A stretch of DNA of 64,000 bases from Pedosphaera parvula Ellin514 (GCF_000172555.1 NZ_ABOX02000003.1:124001-188000); one strand, 5' to 3'; numbered from the stretch's first letter, positions 28,515 through 37,736 are shown. The notes: a model not told the origin generated them from the letters alone. Numbers and translations: made by a program.

Positions 28515-29954
28515 GTGCTAAGCAAAGGCTACGCAGTCGATGGATTCTTCGACGAGATGTTGTCTGAAACAAACGACATCAGGAGGCATTACCAAAAATT
28601 TCAACAGCGGTTTGCCGCGCTCAGCCCCGAGGAATTGGACAACAAACGCAAGGCAATCGAGTTGGCCTTCCTGCGACAGGGAATCACGTTTAATGTTTAT
28701 GGCGACGCGCAAGGCACCGAGCGCATTTTCCCATTCGACCTCGTGCCCCGCATTATTCCCGCTTCGGAGTGGGAACATATCGAGGCCGGTTTGATTCAGC
28801 GCATTACGGCTCTGAACCTGTTCCTGCATGATATTTACCACGATCAGCAGATTTTAAAGGAAGGCGTCATCCCGCCATTTTACGTGCTTTCCGCGCGGCA
28901 TTTTCGTCGCGAGTTCATGAATTTTCCGGTTCCGAAAAATATCTACATGCATATTTGCGGGACGGATCTCATCCGCGACGATAAAGGTAAATACATGGTG
29001 CTGGAGGATAATGGACGCTGTCCATCCGGAGTCTCCTATTTGCTCGAGAATCGTCGGGCCATGAAACGAGCTTTCCCCAATATGTTCGAAAGCATTGGGG
29101 TGCGCCCGGTGGATACCTATCCCGCCGACCTGTTGAAAGTTTTGCGTCACAGCTCACCGATCAATGCTGGCGATATCACGGTGGTTCTGCTAACCCCGGG
29201 CACGCACAACAGCGCCTATTTTGAGCATTCCTACCTGGCACGCCAGATGGGCATTAACATTGTGGAAGGTCGTGATCTGGTGATCCGCGATGCGCGGGTA
29301 TATATGCGCACGACGAAGGGCCTGCAACAGGTTCATGTTATTTATCGACGCATTGATGATGACTTTTTGGATCCGACGGTATTTCGTCATGATTCTGTGC
29401 TGGGAGTTCCAGGATTGATTAACGCTTATCGCGCCGGAAATGTGAGCCTGGCAAATTCCATCGGGACCGGCGTGGCCGATGACAAGGTGATGTATTATTT
29501 CGTTCCCAGGATCATCAAGTTTTATCTCGATCAGGATCCGATTCTGGAAAACGTGCCGACTTACCTGGCCTCCGAGGAACAGGATAGAAAATATATTCTC
29601 GAGAATATCGAGCAACTGGTGGTGAAGGCGGCGAATGAATCGGGCGGTTACGGCATGCTGATGGGCCCGAAGGCGAGCAAGGCGGAGATTGAGGAGTTTC
29701 GCGGGCGCATTCAGGCTGAGCCGCGTAATTACATTGCACAACCGATGATCTCCCTCTCACAACATCCCACAATCTGCGACGGCAAGTTTGAAGGACGGCA
29801 CATTGATCTCCGGCCTTTTATTCTGTATGGCGAGAAAACCACCATTGTTCCCGGTGGTCTTACCCGGGTGGCTTTGCGCAAAGGTTCACTGGTGGTAAAC
29901 TCTTCACAAGGCGGCGGCAGCAAGGATACCTGGGTGCTTTATGGAGATGATTAA
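28515..29954 (+). CDS. Circularly permuted ATP-grasp protein
   Basis: 479 residues from GTG 28515; this start keeps the family's Y..DGFFDEML opening. The circularly permuted ATP-grasp domain is seen in [78 protein letters not shown] and [16 protein letters not shown]. Members are paired with alpha-E and transglutaminase-like proteins, as here, and are predicted to form amide or peptide bonds in a peptide-modification pathway. The substrate is unknown. First gene of a three-gene unit, 28 bp before the next. Confidence 0.9.
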   Translation: MLSKGYAVDGFFDEMLSETNDIRRHYQKFQQRFAALSPEELDNKRKAIELAFLRQGITFNVYGDAQGTERIFPFDLVPRIIPASEWEHIEAGLIQRITALNLFLHDIYHDQQILKEGVIPPFYVLSARHFRREFMNFPVPKNIYMHICGTDLIRDDKGKYMVLEDNGRCPSGVSYLLENRRAMKRAFPNMFESIGVRPVDTYPADLLKVLRHSSPINAGDITVVLLTPGTHNSAYFEHSYLARQMGINIVEGRDLVIRDARVYMRTTKGLQQVHVIYRRIDDDFLDPTVFRHDSVLGVPGLINAYRAGNVSLANSIGTGVADDKVMYYFVPRIIKFYLDQDPILENVPTYLASEEQDRKYILENIEQLVVKAANESGGYGMLMGPKASKAEIEEFRGRIQAEPRNYIAQPMISLSQHPTICDGKFEGRHIDLRPFILYGEKTTIVPGGLTRVALRKGSLVVNSSQGGGSKDTWVLYGDD

Positions 29955-29982
29955 CCGCTGATAAAACTGTCCAGTTACAATC

Positions 29983-31044
29983 ATGCTTTCACGCGTTGCC
30001 AATTCGTTGTTTTGGATGAGCCGTTACCTCGAGCGGGCGGAAAACGTTGCCCGCATCCTGGATGTTAACCTCCAACTGCTCCTGGATTTCCGCAATCTGG
30101 ATGATAAACGCCTGTTGGAGCACTGGCTGCCGATTGTCCAGAGCACCGGTGATGAAGCGCTTTTTTTCCAGCTTTATAAGGAGGCGCGCGGCCAGACAGT
30201 TACGGACTTCCTGACCTTTAATCCCGGCAACCCGAATTCAATCCTCAATTGCATCGCCCAGGCTCGCGAAAACGCCCGTGTGGTTCGTGACCAGATTTCC
30301 GGTGAGATGTGGGAGGAGATTAATCGACTGCATCTTTTCATGCGCTCGCCGCGTGCGCGCGAGGTATGGAATTCCAGCCCTTACGATTTTTATAACGAGA
30401 TTAAAACCAGCTCGCTTTATTTGCAGGGCCTGACGAATGCCACCATCCGTCAAAACGAAAACTGGAATTTTATTCAGATCGGCAAGTTCCTGGAACGCGC
30501 TGACAAGACCACTCGCATCCTCGATGTTCGCCACGAAACCCTGGGCAATGAGCAGTTCGGGAAAGCTTTGAACCAGACAGACTATTTGGAATGGTCGGCG
30601 GTTTTGCGTTCCTGCAGCGCCTGGGATGTCTATCGTCAAATTTACTCCACTGAAGTGGATCCCGTCCGGGTGGCTGAGTTGCTCCTGCTTTCGGATGACT
30701 TTCCGCGTTCCGTGCGCTTCTGCCTGAACGAGTTGGATGCAACGCTACGCCGCATTTCCGGTGTGGCTCCACAAAAGTTTTCCAATGACGCCGAGAAGCT
30801 GTCCGGTCGCCTGCTTTCGGAAATCCAGTTCAGCACGGTTCAGGAGATAGTGAGCCGGGGCTTACACGAGTATCTCGATTTGCTACAGAATCGCTTCAAC
30901 CAGATTGGTGAGGCGCTGTTTGCCGTTTATATTTTTCAACCCTTTGCCGACTTGAATTACGACATGTTGCAACAACAACAACAGCAGCAACAACAAACTC
31001 GAATTTCCTTTCATAACACGGAATTTCCTCCGTCCGTATTTTGA
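29983..31044 (+). CDS. Alpha-E domain protein
   Basis: 353 residues, all-helical. It starts with the family hallmark MLSRVANSLFWMSRYLERAENVARILD and repeats the LERADKTTRILDVRHETL element near residue 170, as in other alpha-E proteins. No catalytic function is established; it always sits with the ATP-grasp and transglutaminase-like partners. Near the C-terminus is a run of nine glutamines encoded by a CAA/CAG tract at 30970-30996, not part of the fold. Confidence 0.9.
   Translation: MLSRVANSLFWMSRYLERAENVARILDVNLQLLLDFRNLDDKRLLEHWLPIVQSTGDEALFFQLYKEARGQTVTDFLTFNPGNPNSILNCIAQARENARVVRDQISGEMWEEINRLHLFMRSPRAREVWNSSPYDFYNEIKTSSLYLQGLTNATIRQNENWNFIQIGKFLERADKTTRILDVRHETLGNEQFGKALNQTDYLEWSAVLRSCSAWDVYRQIYSTEVDPVRVAELLLLSDDFPRSVRFCLNELDATLRRISGVAPQKFSNDAEKLSGRLLSEIQFSTVQEIVSRGLHEYLDLLQNRFNQIGEALFAVYIFQPFADLNYDMLQQQQQQQQQTRISFHNTEFPPSVF
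30970..30996 (+). repeat. CAA/CAG triplet tract inside the alpha-E gene
   Basis: Nine consecutive glutamine codons of mixed CAA/CAG, so a trinucleotide microsatellite whose length could vary without shifting frame. Confidence 0.9.
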
Positions 31045-31057
31045 CCCCGTGTTCCAG

Positions 31058-31906
31058 ATGAAACTGCAAGTTTTCCACCGCACTCAGTATACCTACGCGT
31101 CGCCCGTCATCGAGAGTTTCAACGAGGTCCGACTCCATCCACTTTCCATTGATGGTCAAAACTGCCAATCATTCATATTGAAGGTTTTACCGGCATCCCG
31201 ACTGTCGCATTACTTTGATTTTTTCCAGAACTACGTTCATTTCTTTGAAGTGCTGGGGCCACACAATGTGTTAACCATTGAAAGCACGTCCAAGGTTACA
31301 ACCGCCTATGTCCCCCTGCCTGAAGATGCGGAAACGGTTCCCTTGAGCAGACTCGCGGAACTCACCCAGCTCGATAAATGTTATGATTTCCTGCAGCCGA
31401 GCCAGTTTGTAACACTTGGTCCGGAAGTATGGAGATTGGCTTTGGATGCCACCGCCGGAGAAACCGACACATGGCGCGCAGCCCTGATCATCATGAGATA
31501 CATCCATGGCAGCTTTACTTACACGCCTCAATCCACGAACGTGAATACGATGGTGGAAGAGGTAATTCAATTGCGCCGCGGGGTTTGTCAGGATTTTGCT
31601 CATCTCATGCTCGGCATGTGCCGCTCGCTCAAGATACCGGCACGCTATGTCAGCGGTTACTTATACAATGGCCCCGGCGGCGTGCTGCAAGGCTCGCAGG
31701 CTTCCCATGCCTGGTGCGAAGTCTACCTCCCGCAGTTGGGCTGGCGCGCTCTGGATCCCACCAATAATCAGCCGGCGGATGAGAATTATGTCAAAGTCGC
31801 GGTTGGGCGCGATTACGCCGATATCGTGCCGGTGAAAGGGAGTTACAAAGGCACCAGGGAAAAGACCATGACCGTACACGTGGAAGTTACCAGCCTCGAA
31901 ATTTGA
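31058..31906 (+). CDS. Transglutaminase-like (papain-fold) protein
   Basis: 282 residues from ATG 31058; a GTG at 31049 would add three. No signal peptide. N-terminal beta domain (LQVFHRTQYTYASPV), then the transglutaminase core with Cys in GVCQDFAHLMLGMCR (C177), His in SHAWCEVYL (H217) and Asp in ALDPTNN (D233), giving a complete triad. It is likely a peptidase or amide-transfer enzyme working with the ATP-grasp and alpha-E proteins upstream, 13 bp away. Confidence 0.9.
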   Translation: MKLQVFHRTQYTYASPVIESFNEVRLHPLSIDGQNCQSFILKVLPASRLSHYFDFFQNYVHFFEVLGPHNVLTIESTSKVTTAYVPLPEDAETVPLSRLAELTQLDKCYDFLQPSQFVTLGPEVWRLALDATAGETDTWRAALIIMRYIHGSFTYTPQSTNVNTMVEEVIQLRRGVCQDFAHLMLGMCRSLKIPARYVSGYLYNGPGGVLQGSQASHAWCEVYLPQLGWRALDPTNNQPADENYVKVAVGRDYADIVPVKGSYKGTREKTMTVHVEVTSLEI

Positions 31907-32060
31907 AAAAAATTTCGCATTGCAGCATCTAAAATCTTCTTTTTTTTCCTCGCTTTCCAAGTCGGCAACGGTTTCCATCTGCTAGTAACTCAAAAAAACT
32001 TTTCTTTAAAAGGAAAGTATTGAGCCGTAACTCGTGCCATAAGTTTCACCCGAGGTAATC

Positions 32061-32507
32061 ATGATGACGATTGATGAACAGGTGGATATTTTGTTGGTTG
32101 AAGATAGTGCTGAAGAAGCAGCCATGGCTACAGCGGCCATCAAGGTCCGCGATTTTGGCCAATGGCTTGTCCATGTGATCGATGTTGACCAGGCGCTCGC
32201 ACTTATCTGCGCCACCAATGTGGCTGCCAATTGGCGGATTAAAACCGCTCCGAAGGTTATTATTCTTGATCTTGAGCTGAGCCGCCGGGGCGGTATCGAA
32301 TTGCTACAACAGCTCAAGGCAGAAGAACGCACGCGCCACATTCCTGTCGTGGTCTTAACAGGCTCGACGGACGAGAGGGAGATGCTTGAAAGGTACCGTT
32401 TGGGTGCGAACAGCTGTGTGGTGAAACCGGTCAATAGTCAGCAATACACCCAGATGATTGGCGACATAGCTCATTACTGGCTTACTATCAACCATCCTTT
32501 TACTTAG
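32061..32507 (+). CDS. Single-domain response regulator (Rcp1-like)
   Basis: 148 residues, a lone receiver domain. Acidic pair E14-D15 (LLVEDSAEE), phospho-acceptor D70 (IILDLEL), T100 (VLTGSTDE) and K122 (VVKPVN) are all in place. The long helix-1/loop spacing and LSRRGGIELLQQLK resemble Rcp1-type regulators that pair with phytochrome-like kinases. No output domain and no adjacent kinase gene, so the partner is elsewhere. Confidence 0.9.
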   Translation: MMTIDEQVDILLVEDSAEEAAMATAAIKVRDFGQWLVHVIDVDQALALICATNVAANWRIKTAPKVIILDLELSRRGGIELLQQLKAEERTRHIPVVVLTGSTDEREMLERYRLGANSCVVKPVNSQQYTQMIGDIAHYWLTINHPFT

Positions 32508-32782
32508 AACTTTTTTGGGCCATTCCCCAGGCTTTCCTTCCACACAGTCACCTCTGTTTCCACCTACCTTGCGTTAGTCAGCGATCAGCACAATGTTTGC
32601 TAATAAGCAAAAGCTTACATGAGCTTGCGCTTTGGAATGGAGGAATATGGGCGATGCTCTTACCAAGTTGTTTGAATATGATGAGTTTCCACGCCCATAG
32701 TCCGACGACATGTCGCCTGCCAAAGGCTTCACCATTCGCCAAAGGACCAAAAAGGCAGCCAAACTTTTAAATCATCTTTCAT

Positions 32783-33151
32783 ATGAAAACAGAAACATGC
32801 CTTCCCAAACGAGCAGAGTTTTACCGTCGGCAACCTGAGAATCACATTCTGGTCCAGAACAACAAGGACGATGTGCTCATCCGCGCAACCCATGACAACT
32901 TTTCTGACCAGCGGAAAGCAGCATTTATCAGGGAGTTAGCCGCTGAAGGATTTATCCCGGACCATTACCAATGGTTTTCAGATCCGGATGCCAGCAATTA
33001 TCTGGGAATTCGATGGGTCGTTGACTCTTCCTGGCTCCAGATAAACAATCAGATCGCGCGAAAAGGAGAGATGCTTTGCGGTCGGGCGCTGATGGTTGCA
33101 GCAGTGCTCTGGGTGATCCTTGTTGCCCTGGTGCTTATGTCCGTTGGCTAA
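32783..33151 (+). CDS. Unknown protein with C-terminal membrane anchor
   Basis: 122 residues. A polar N-terminal part with FSDQRKAAFIRELAAEGFIPDHYQWFSD and RWVVDSSWLQ is followed by a single C-terminal membrane segment (LMVAAVLWVILVALVLMSV). This is a tail-anchor layout with the bulk in the cytoplasm. No family recognised. Confidence 0.6.
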   Translation: MKTETCLPKRAEFYRRQPENHILVQNNKDDVLIRATHDNFSDQRKAAFIRELAAEGFIPDHYQWFSDPDASNYLGIRWVVDSSWLQINNQIARKGEMLCGRALMVAAVLWVILVALVLMSVG

Positions 33152-33275
33152 ATCCACCTCAAATCAGAACCGTCGCTACGAGACCTCCCTGGAGTCCTCT
33201 TCGATATCCATGCCATACGATTTTCTGCGGCTACATTCCTTGACTTGGAAATGCCATGTCAGATACGGTTTAGCC

Positions 33276-34283
33276 ATGAAACGATGGTCTGTTTGTCTCC
33301 TGCTGACCGCCTTTTGCGTGCTGGGTTTTCCTTATCGGTCACCCGCGCCGTTGGTCTATCGTGCTGGCGAAGGTTGGACTTACGAACCAGTCGGCGGTGA
33401 GGGCAAATGGCAAAGAGTTCGGGCTAAGGATCAGTTGGATGTCGCCCAACAAGCTTTCGACAAAAAAGACTATGGCCTGGCGCTGAAAGCCGCTCGCCGT
33501 GTGGTCAGCAATTGGCCTCTCTCAGATTTTGCCCCAAAAGCCGAGTACCTGGCCGCTCGTTGCTACGAGGAGAAGACGCAGGACGAGAAAGCCTTCAAGG
33601 AATACCAAAAGCTCCTGGAGAAATATCCCAAGGCTGATAACTATCAGGAAATCCTTCAACGACAGTTTGCCATTTGCAACCGTTTCTTAGGCGGTCAGTG
33701 GTTCAAATTATGGGGTTATATTCCATTTTTTCCAAACATGGATAAGACAGTAGAAATGTACGAGATGATCATCAAAAATGGACCTTACAGCGATATTGCT
33801 CCTCAAGCACAGATGGACATCGGAGCGGCTCGGGAAAAGCAAACGCGTTTTTTAAACGGTAATGAACCTTATATTCAGGCAGCCAAGGCTTACGAACGTG
33901 CGGCAGATCGTTACCATGACCAACCCAAATTTGCTGCGGACGCCCTTTACAAGGCAGGATTGGCCTATAACAAACAGGCCCGAACAGCAGAGTACGACCA
34001 AAATACGGCCGGGCAGGCAATTGCAACGTTCACCGACTTTATGACTCTCTATCCTAACGATCCACGAGTTTCGGAAAGCGAAAAAACAATCGCCGCTCTA
34101 AAAACCGAGCAAGCTCGTGGAAACTATCAAATCGCACGGTTTTACGACAATGGCCATCATTATAAGAGTGCACAGATTTACTATAACGAGGTGCTAATTC
34201 AGGACCCCAATTCACCTCTGGCCGCCTCATCTCTAAAGCGCCTCGCAGAACTCAAGAAGTTGCCCCAAAATCCCACGAAGTAG
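33276..34283 (+). CDS. BamD-like tetratricopeptide envelope protein
   Basis: 335 residues from ATG 33276, which begins a good signal peptide (KRWSVCLLLTAFCVLGF); the frame is open further upstream without sense. There is no lipobox Cys, unlike classical BamD. TPR-like helical pairs run through the protein (DVAQQAFDKKDYGLALKAARRVV, AEYLAARCYEEKTQDEKAFKEYQKLL, AADALYKAGLAY). Its stop overlaps the start of the LptE-like gene by one base, so both likely act in outer-membrane assembly. Confidence 0.7.
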   Translation: MKRWSVCLLLTAFCVLGFPYRSPAPLVYRAGEGWTYEPVGGEGKWQRVRAKDQLDVAQQAFDKKDYGLALKAARRVVSNWPLSDFAPKAEYLAARCYEEKTQDEKAFKEYQKLLEKYPKADNYQEILQRQFAICNRFLGGQWFKLWGYIPFFPNMDKTVEMYEMIIKNGPYSDIAPQAQMDIGAAREKQTRFLNGNEPYIQAAKAYERAADRYHDQPKFAADALYKAGLAYNKQARTAEYDQNTAGQAIATFTDFMTLYPNDPRVSESEKTIAALKTEQARGNYQIARFYDNGHHYKSAQIYYNEVLIQDPNSPLAASSLKRLAELKKLPQNPTK

Positions 34284-34795
34284 TGCGTCGCTTCCTTACA
34301 TATCTGGCTGCTACCTGGGCACTTTTTTTCGTTGGGTGTGCAGGGTATCATCTTGGACCTTCCAACGGTGAACTGGCTGGCTCTCGCTCGGTTCAAATCA
34401 ATCCGTTCATTAATAAAACACTTGAGCCACGTTTGAGCGCTTACCTTATTAACGCCTTGCGTAAAAACCTCCAGCAGGATGGCACGTATTTAATCAACAC
34501 ACATGATGAAGGGGACATTATTTTGAGTGGCGTAATTACCTCCTTCGTCCGCAACGAATTAAGCTTTCAGTCCTCTGATGTCATAACCGTCCAGGATTAT
34601 GAAATCAGGATGACAGCTCAGGTGACAGCTCGGGAACGCTCAACTGGCAGGATTATTTTTGACAAGCCTGTCGTCGGGCGCACCACCCTGCGTGTAGGCA
34701 ATGACTTAACCAGTGCCGAGCGTCAGGCCATCCCCATGATGACTGATGACTTGGCGAAAAAAGCAGCAGCACTGTTGGTGGACGGAACTTGGTAG
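34283..34795 (+). CDS. LptE-like LPS-assembly lipoprotein
   Basis: 170 residues from GTG 34283, one base into the upstream stop. Lipoprotein signal ends at FVGC (C19) followed by AGYHLGP, the characteristic start of LptE-family proteins. SVQINPFINKTLEPRLSAYL and ILSGVITSFVRNELSF match the family pattern. LptE plugs the LptD channel that inserts LPS in the outer membrane. The presence of waaA at 37.7 kb agrees with an LPS-bearing outer membrane. Confidence 0.75.
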   Translation: MRRFLTYLAATWALFFVGCAGYHLGPSNGELAGSRSVQINPFINKTLEPRLSAYLINALRKNLQQDGTYLINTHDEGDIILSGVITSFVRNELSFQSSDVITVQDYEIRMTAQVTARERSTGRIIFDKPVVGRTTLRVGNDLTSAERQAIPMMTDDLAKKAAALLVDGTW

Positions 34796-35028
34796 GTATT
34801 TTATAGATAGTCAAAGCTGGAGTATTTTCTTAATCCAATTTTTCAGAGAAAATCTTTCCAAGCTCAGTTTTTTGAGCCCCTTCAAGAGAAAAAAGCGTGA
34901 AAACCACGCATTTGGAGCGATTTTAGTCCATAAAGGAAGTGAAAATGGTAATCGTTGCCAAATAATACTTGCAGAATTTGCCAATTTGATAGCAGTATCC
35001 GCCCTCAGGAAATTAACCCTAAAATATT

Positions 35029-35445
35029 ATGATCAAGTCATTAAGCAAAATTACCATCATGGGCATTCTCTCCGCCGTTGTGCTTGGAGTGCCTGTTACT
35101 GTGTCTGCTCAGAGCACGAACAAAACCGCCTCTGCCCCTGCAGCGGCTCCCGAAGCCAAGAGCAAGCCAATTTCGTTCCATAGCAAAGTTGCCTCTGTCG
35201 ATAAGAGTGCCAAGACGGTCACTCTTGATGACAAGAATAAGCGCACCTTCCAAGTCACTTCGGAAACCAAGATCCTGAAGGACGAGAAACCTGCTACCTT
35301 GGATGATGTGACTGCCGGAGAAAACATCAGTGGCAGCTATAAAAAAGGTGAGGACGGTAAACTGACCCTTCGTTCCCTCTACATCGGCGGAAAGAGTGGA
35401 GGCAGTTCCAAAAAGAAGGAAAAGACGGACTCCACCCCGAAGTAA
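35029..35445 (+). CDS. Secreted small basic protein (DUF5666-like)
   Basis: 138 residues with a signal peptide ending about VSAQS. The mature part is a low-complexity Ala/Pro/Lys linker, a small beta domain (FHSKVASVDKSAKTVTLDD, FQVTSETKILKD, VTAGENISGSYKK) and a Gly/Ser/Lys tail. The beta domain resembles DUF5666-type OB-like repeats; the match is weak. A strong terminator follows. Confidence 0.6.
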   Translation: MIKSLSKITIMGILSAVVLGVPVTVSAQSTNKTASAPAAAPEAKSKPISFHSKVASVDKSAKTVTLDDKNKRTFQVTSETKILKDEKPATLDDVTAGENISGSYKKGEDGKLTLRSLYIGGKSGGSSKKKEKTDSTPK

Positions 35446-35470
35446 TCATACATTAATTCTTATACCTGAC

Positions 35471-35498
35471 AGGCAGGCCACTACGGCCTGCCTTTTTT
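35471..35498 (+). terminator. Rho-independent terminator
   Basis: 9-bp stem AGGCAGGCC (35471-35479) with GGCCTGCCT (35485-35493), 5-nt loop, then a T-run. It lies between the small secreted protein gene and the converging kinase gene. Confidence 0.9.
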
Positions 35499-35511
35499 AT
35501 TTAAACCACAA

Positions 35512-36528
35512 TTATCTGCGCCACCATCCGCCTTTCGAAGATTTGGCGGCAATTGCGTTCTCAGTAAATTGCTGCCTCAGCAAGTGGCTGCGCGAAGCTT
35601 CCAAATTCATGATAAACTCGTCGTAACTCTGAAAACGATCTGCAGGATTTTTGGCCATCGCTCGCATGATTGCGTCGCTGGAAGCCTGACTAATCTCTGG
35701 AACGACGTGGTTGGGGGGAGTAAGCGGAGTATTTACATGAGCCATAACCACATCTTCAGCGGTAGGTGCTTCAAAAGGCACGTGACCGGTCACGCCGTGA
35801 TAAAGCGTTGCGCCCAAGCTGTACATGTCGGAAAGGAAGCTCTCAGGCTCCCGCTTAATCTTTTCGGGAGCTACATAATACGGAGTGCCGTGCAGCTCCT
35901 CCTGGGGATCAAACTCCCCTTCCGCCTTCCTGGCCAGGCCAAAATCAACCAACTTCGGTTCATTGTCTGCATTGAAGAGGATATTTCCCGGCTTAATGTC
36001 TCGGTGCAAAAGATTATGTTTCAGCGCCAAATTCAAAGCCGATCCCACTTTGATTCCAACATCCAAAATATCAAGTTCGGGCAGACGTTTGTAGAGTTCA
36101 ATACGGCCATCCAGACTTCCCTCATCCGCAATTTCCATAACGAGGTACTTCTGCCCCTCGGCTTCGTCGAAGGTGTAAATATGAATGATATTGGTGTGGT
36201 TGAGGGAGGCACAAGCACGAGCCTCACGGAAAAAAGCTTCCGATGCATTAGGATCTTTGGCCACCTCCGGTTTCATTAATTTCAACGCCACCTCGCGCTG
36301 CAATGCCGTATCAAATGCCCTATAAACAACCCCATTCCCGCCCGCAGCAATAAATGCGCGGAGTTCGAACTGTTTCAATTGCCAGGGCATCATGATGTGG
36401 TAACCGCATTTGGGACACGGGGAGGTCGCCAATGGAGGCAAATCTCCTGGTATAAACACCTTGGCATTGCAGCCCGGGCACGAAAACATGCGTAGTTGCT
36501 TCCTCTCTTCACCAGATCCAATCATCAC
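35512..36528 (-). CDS. Hanks-type Ser/Thr protein kinase with N-terminal zinc ribbon
   Basis: 338 residues, no membrane segment, so cytoplasmic. Residues 17-41 hold a CPGC...CPKC zinc ribbon. The kinase domain is complete: glycine loop GGNGVVY, ATP-binding K83 (VALKLMK), catalytic HRDIKPGN (175-182), DFG (195-197) and GTPYYVAPE. There are no extra sensor domains at the C-terminus. The zinc ribbon ahead of the kinase is common in PVC bacteria. It converges with the 35029 gene. Confidence 0.92.
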   Translation of the reverse strand: MMIGSGEERKQLRMFSCPGCNAKVFIPGDLPPLATSPCPKCGYHIMMPWQLKQFELRAFIAAGGNGVVYRAFDTALQREVALKLMKPEVAKDPNASEAFFREARACASLNHTNIIHIYTFDEAEGQKYLVMEIADEGSLDGRIELYKRLPELDILDVGIKVGSALNLALKHNLLHRDIKPGNILFNADNEPKLVDFGLARKAEGEFDPQEELHGTPYYVAPEKIKREPESFLSDMYSLGATLYHGVTGHVPFEAPTAEDVVMAHVNTPLTPPNHVVPEISQASSDAIMRAMAKNPADRFQSYDEFIMNLEASRSHLLRQQFTENAIAAKSSKGGWWRR

Positions 36529-36662
36529 GAGTTACATGATAGCATTATCCGTTCCCACCACAAGATTAGATAATAATGCTGGCTAATCAGAGGTGTGTTT
36601 GCAACAGCCGAAGGCTGTGTTGTTTAAATAGAGACAGGATGTGAGCATGCCAACAGTGGCAA

Positions 36663-36702
36663 AAGATTTGACAAAAATTGGCAAATCTTGTTTACTGTCA
36701 AA
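36663..36702 (+). promoter_or_regulatory. Sigma-70-type promoter with overlapping inverted repeat
   Basis: TTGACA (36668-36673), a 17-bp spacer and TTTACT (36691-36696) fit a housekeeping promoter. AAGATTTG (36663-36670) is mirrored by CAAATCTT (36682-36689), and TTTGACA (36667-36673) by TGTCAAA (36696-36702), so operator-like symmetry covers the -35 box. It faces the small-gene cassette. It is a sequence match, not a measured start site. Confidence 0.6.
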
Positions 36703-36714
36703 GTCGGTTTAAGA

Positions 36715-36828
36715 ATGAATACCACGTTTACATTTAAAACCCTGTGCGCCATGAGTTGCGAAGGTCAAATGGTTTCCGTTTGGCACCGCGCGTCCTGGTC
36801 CACTGGCAACGTGGGAGGAAATGTCTAG
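36715..36828 (+). CDS. Short leader ORF (37 codons) of the small-gene cassette
   Basis: ATG at 36715 to TAG at 36828 encodes a 37-residue peptide containing CEGQMVSVWHRASWSTGN. It begins about 12 bases after the predicted transcription start, lacks a strong Shine-Dalgarno, and is followed at 36860 by a terminator before the next gene. It may be a leader peptide or simply part of a small RNA. No homology recognised. Confidence 0.4.
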   Translation: MNTTFTFKTLCAMSCEGQMVSVWHRASWSTGNVGGNV

Positions 36829-36859
36829 CCGATAATTAATCCAATAGAATTTCGAAAGA

Positions 36860-36891
36860 CCCGCGGTTGCCAAGGCAATCGCGGGTTTTTT
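36860..36891 (+). terminator. Rho-independent terminator or attenuator upstream of the cassette
   Basis: CCCGCGGTTGCC (36860-36871) pairs with GGCAATCGCGGG (36874-36885), with one G-T mismatch, followed by six T. It lies between the leader ORF and the gene at 36941 on the same strand, so it could be an attenuator. Confidence 0.8.
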
Positions 36892-36940
36892 GTTTAATTG
36901 AGTGCCCCGAATGGGGCGAATACTAAAGAAAGAAAAGAAC

Positions 36941-37279
36941 ATGAATGATAAATATCAACAACGCGTGACCGCGAGGTTCGCACCCGATACCACCTTCGAG
37001 GTGAAGACGATTCCGTTTCGGGCCGCTGAAACTACTGAATTGGAAGAGTTAAAAAATCGGCTCCTCCTCCAACTGTTAAATAATACAAGCGCTCCTGAGC
37101 AAAACACCCTTTTGCGCAGAGCCGCAAATGATGCCGCCGCTCTCGCCTGGGCGACCGCATATCCCCTGCTGTTCTTTCCCACCCTGTTGGACGAAAAAGC
37201 CAGGGCAGCGTTACTACAATGGGAGCACCAGGAAAGGGTGCGCGCTCGCAGCCTGAACCTGGTACTGGAAACGGCATGA
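36941..37279 (+). CDS. Unknown small protein, first gene of an overlapping cassette
   Basis: 112 residues from ATG 36941 (an upstream in-frame GTG at 36902 is less likely); a purine-rich GAAAGAAAAGAA precedes it. Mostly helical, with LEELKNRLLLQLLNNTS and AANDAAALAWATAYPLLFFPTLLDEKARAALLQW. No membrane signal and no family recognised. Its stop overlaps the start of the next small ORF (ATGA). Confidence 0.6.
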   Translation: MNDKYQQRVTARFAPDTTFEVKTIPFRAAETTELEELKNRLLLQLLNNTSAPEQNTLLRRAANDAAALAWATAYPLLFFPTLLDEKARAALLQWEHQERVRARSLNLVLETA

Positions 37280-37377
37280 ACACCACCCTTCCCAAGGTAA
37301 TCCCGTTTGGGGGAGCCGCTTCCGCAGGCGATGCATCGCCCGTGGAAACGGCTCCTCACGGCGGTGACATGCCTTGA
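37276..37377 (+). CDS. Very small ORF, second in the cassette
   Basis: 33 residues, ATG 37276 to TGA 37377, coupled to the upstream gene by ATGA and to the downstream one by TTGA. It is rich in Gly/Ala/Pro with no predicted helix. Such a short frame could be chance; the double overlap is the main support. Confidence 0.35.
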   Translation: MNTTLPKVIPFGGAASAGDASPVETAPHGGDMP

Positions 37378-37562
37378 AAGATGCAGCACGTCATTCGATT
37401 CGTTTGAGCGACGGCAAGTTCACATGGAATCAGTCCCGCATTAGCGAGACCACTCCGTGCCTTGCCCTCGCTCAGACTTTTCATGACCAAGCCCATGAGG
37501 AACTGCAACGCTTCTGTTCGGCGGACCAAAATCCAGGTTTGGCAGGCTTTCAATGCCGTTGA
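37374..37562 (+). CDS. Small ORF, third in the cassette
   Basis: 62 residues from TTG 37374, overlapping the previous stop (TTGA), to TGA 37562. Contains SIRLSDGKFTWNQSRI and FHDQAHEELQRFCSADQ. No family recognised, and the TTG start is a guess from the overlap. A CCTGCGA/TCGCAGG hairpin at 37642-37670 lies before waaA. Confidence 0.35.
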   Translation: MKDAARHSIRLSDGKFTWNQSRISETTPCLALAQTFHDQAHEELQRFCSADQNPGLAGFQCR

Positions 37563-37736
37563 TTGTATGGTGGTTCTTCACCCAAAACCGAAGTTCCTCC
37601 TTCATTATGTGTGAATAAAATTTCCAGGGGGAAGTCGAAAACCTGCGAAAAGTGCTATCTTGCTCGCAGGATTGTCTTTATATTTGCCGTTCTAAAAATA
37701 AGGAACAATGGTGAAAGGGCACGGGTATTAGGTTAC

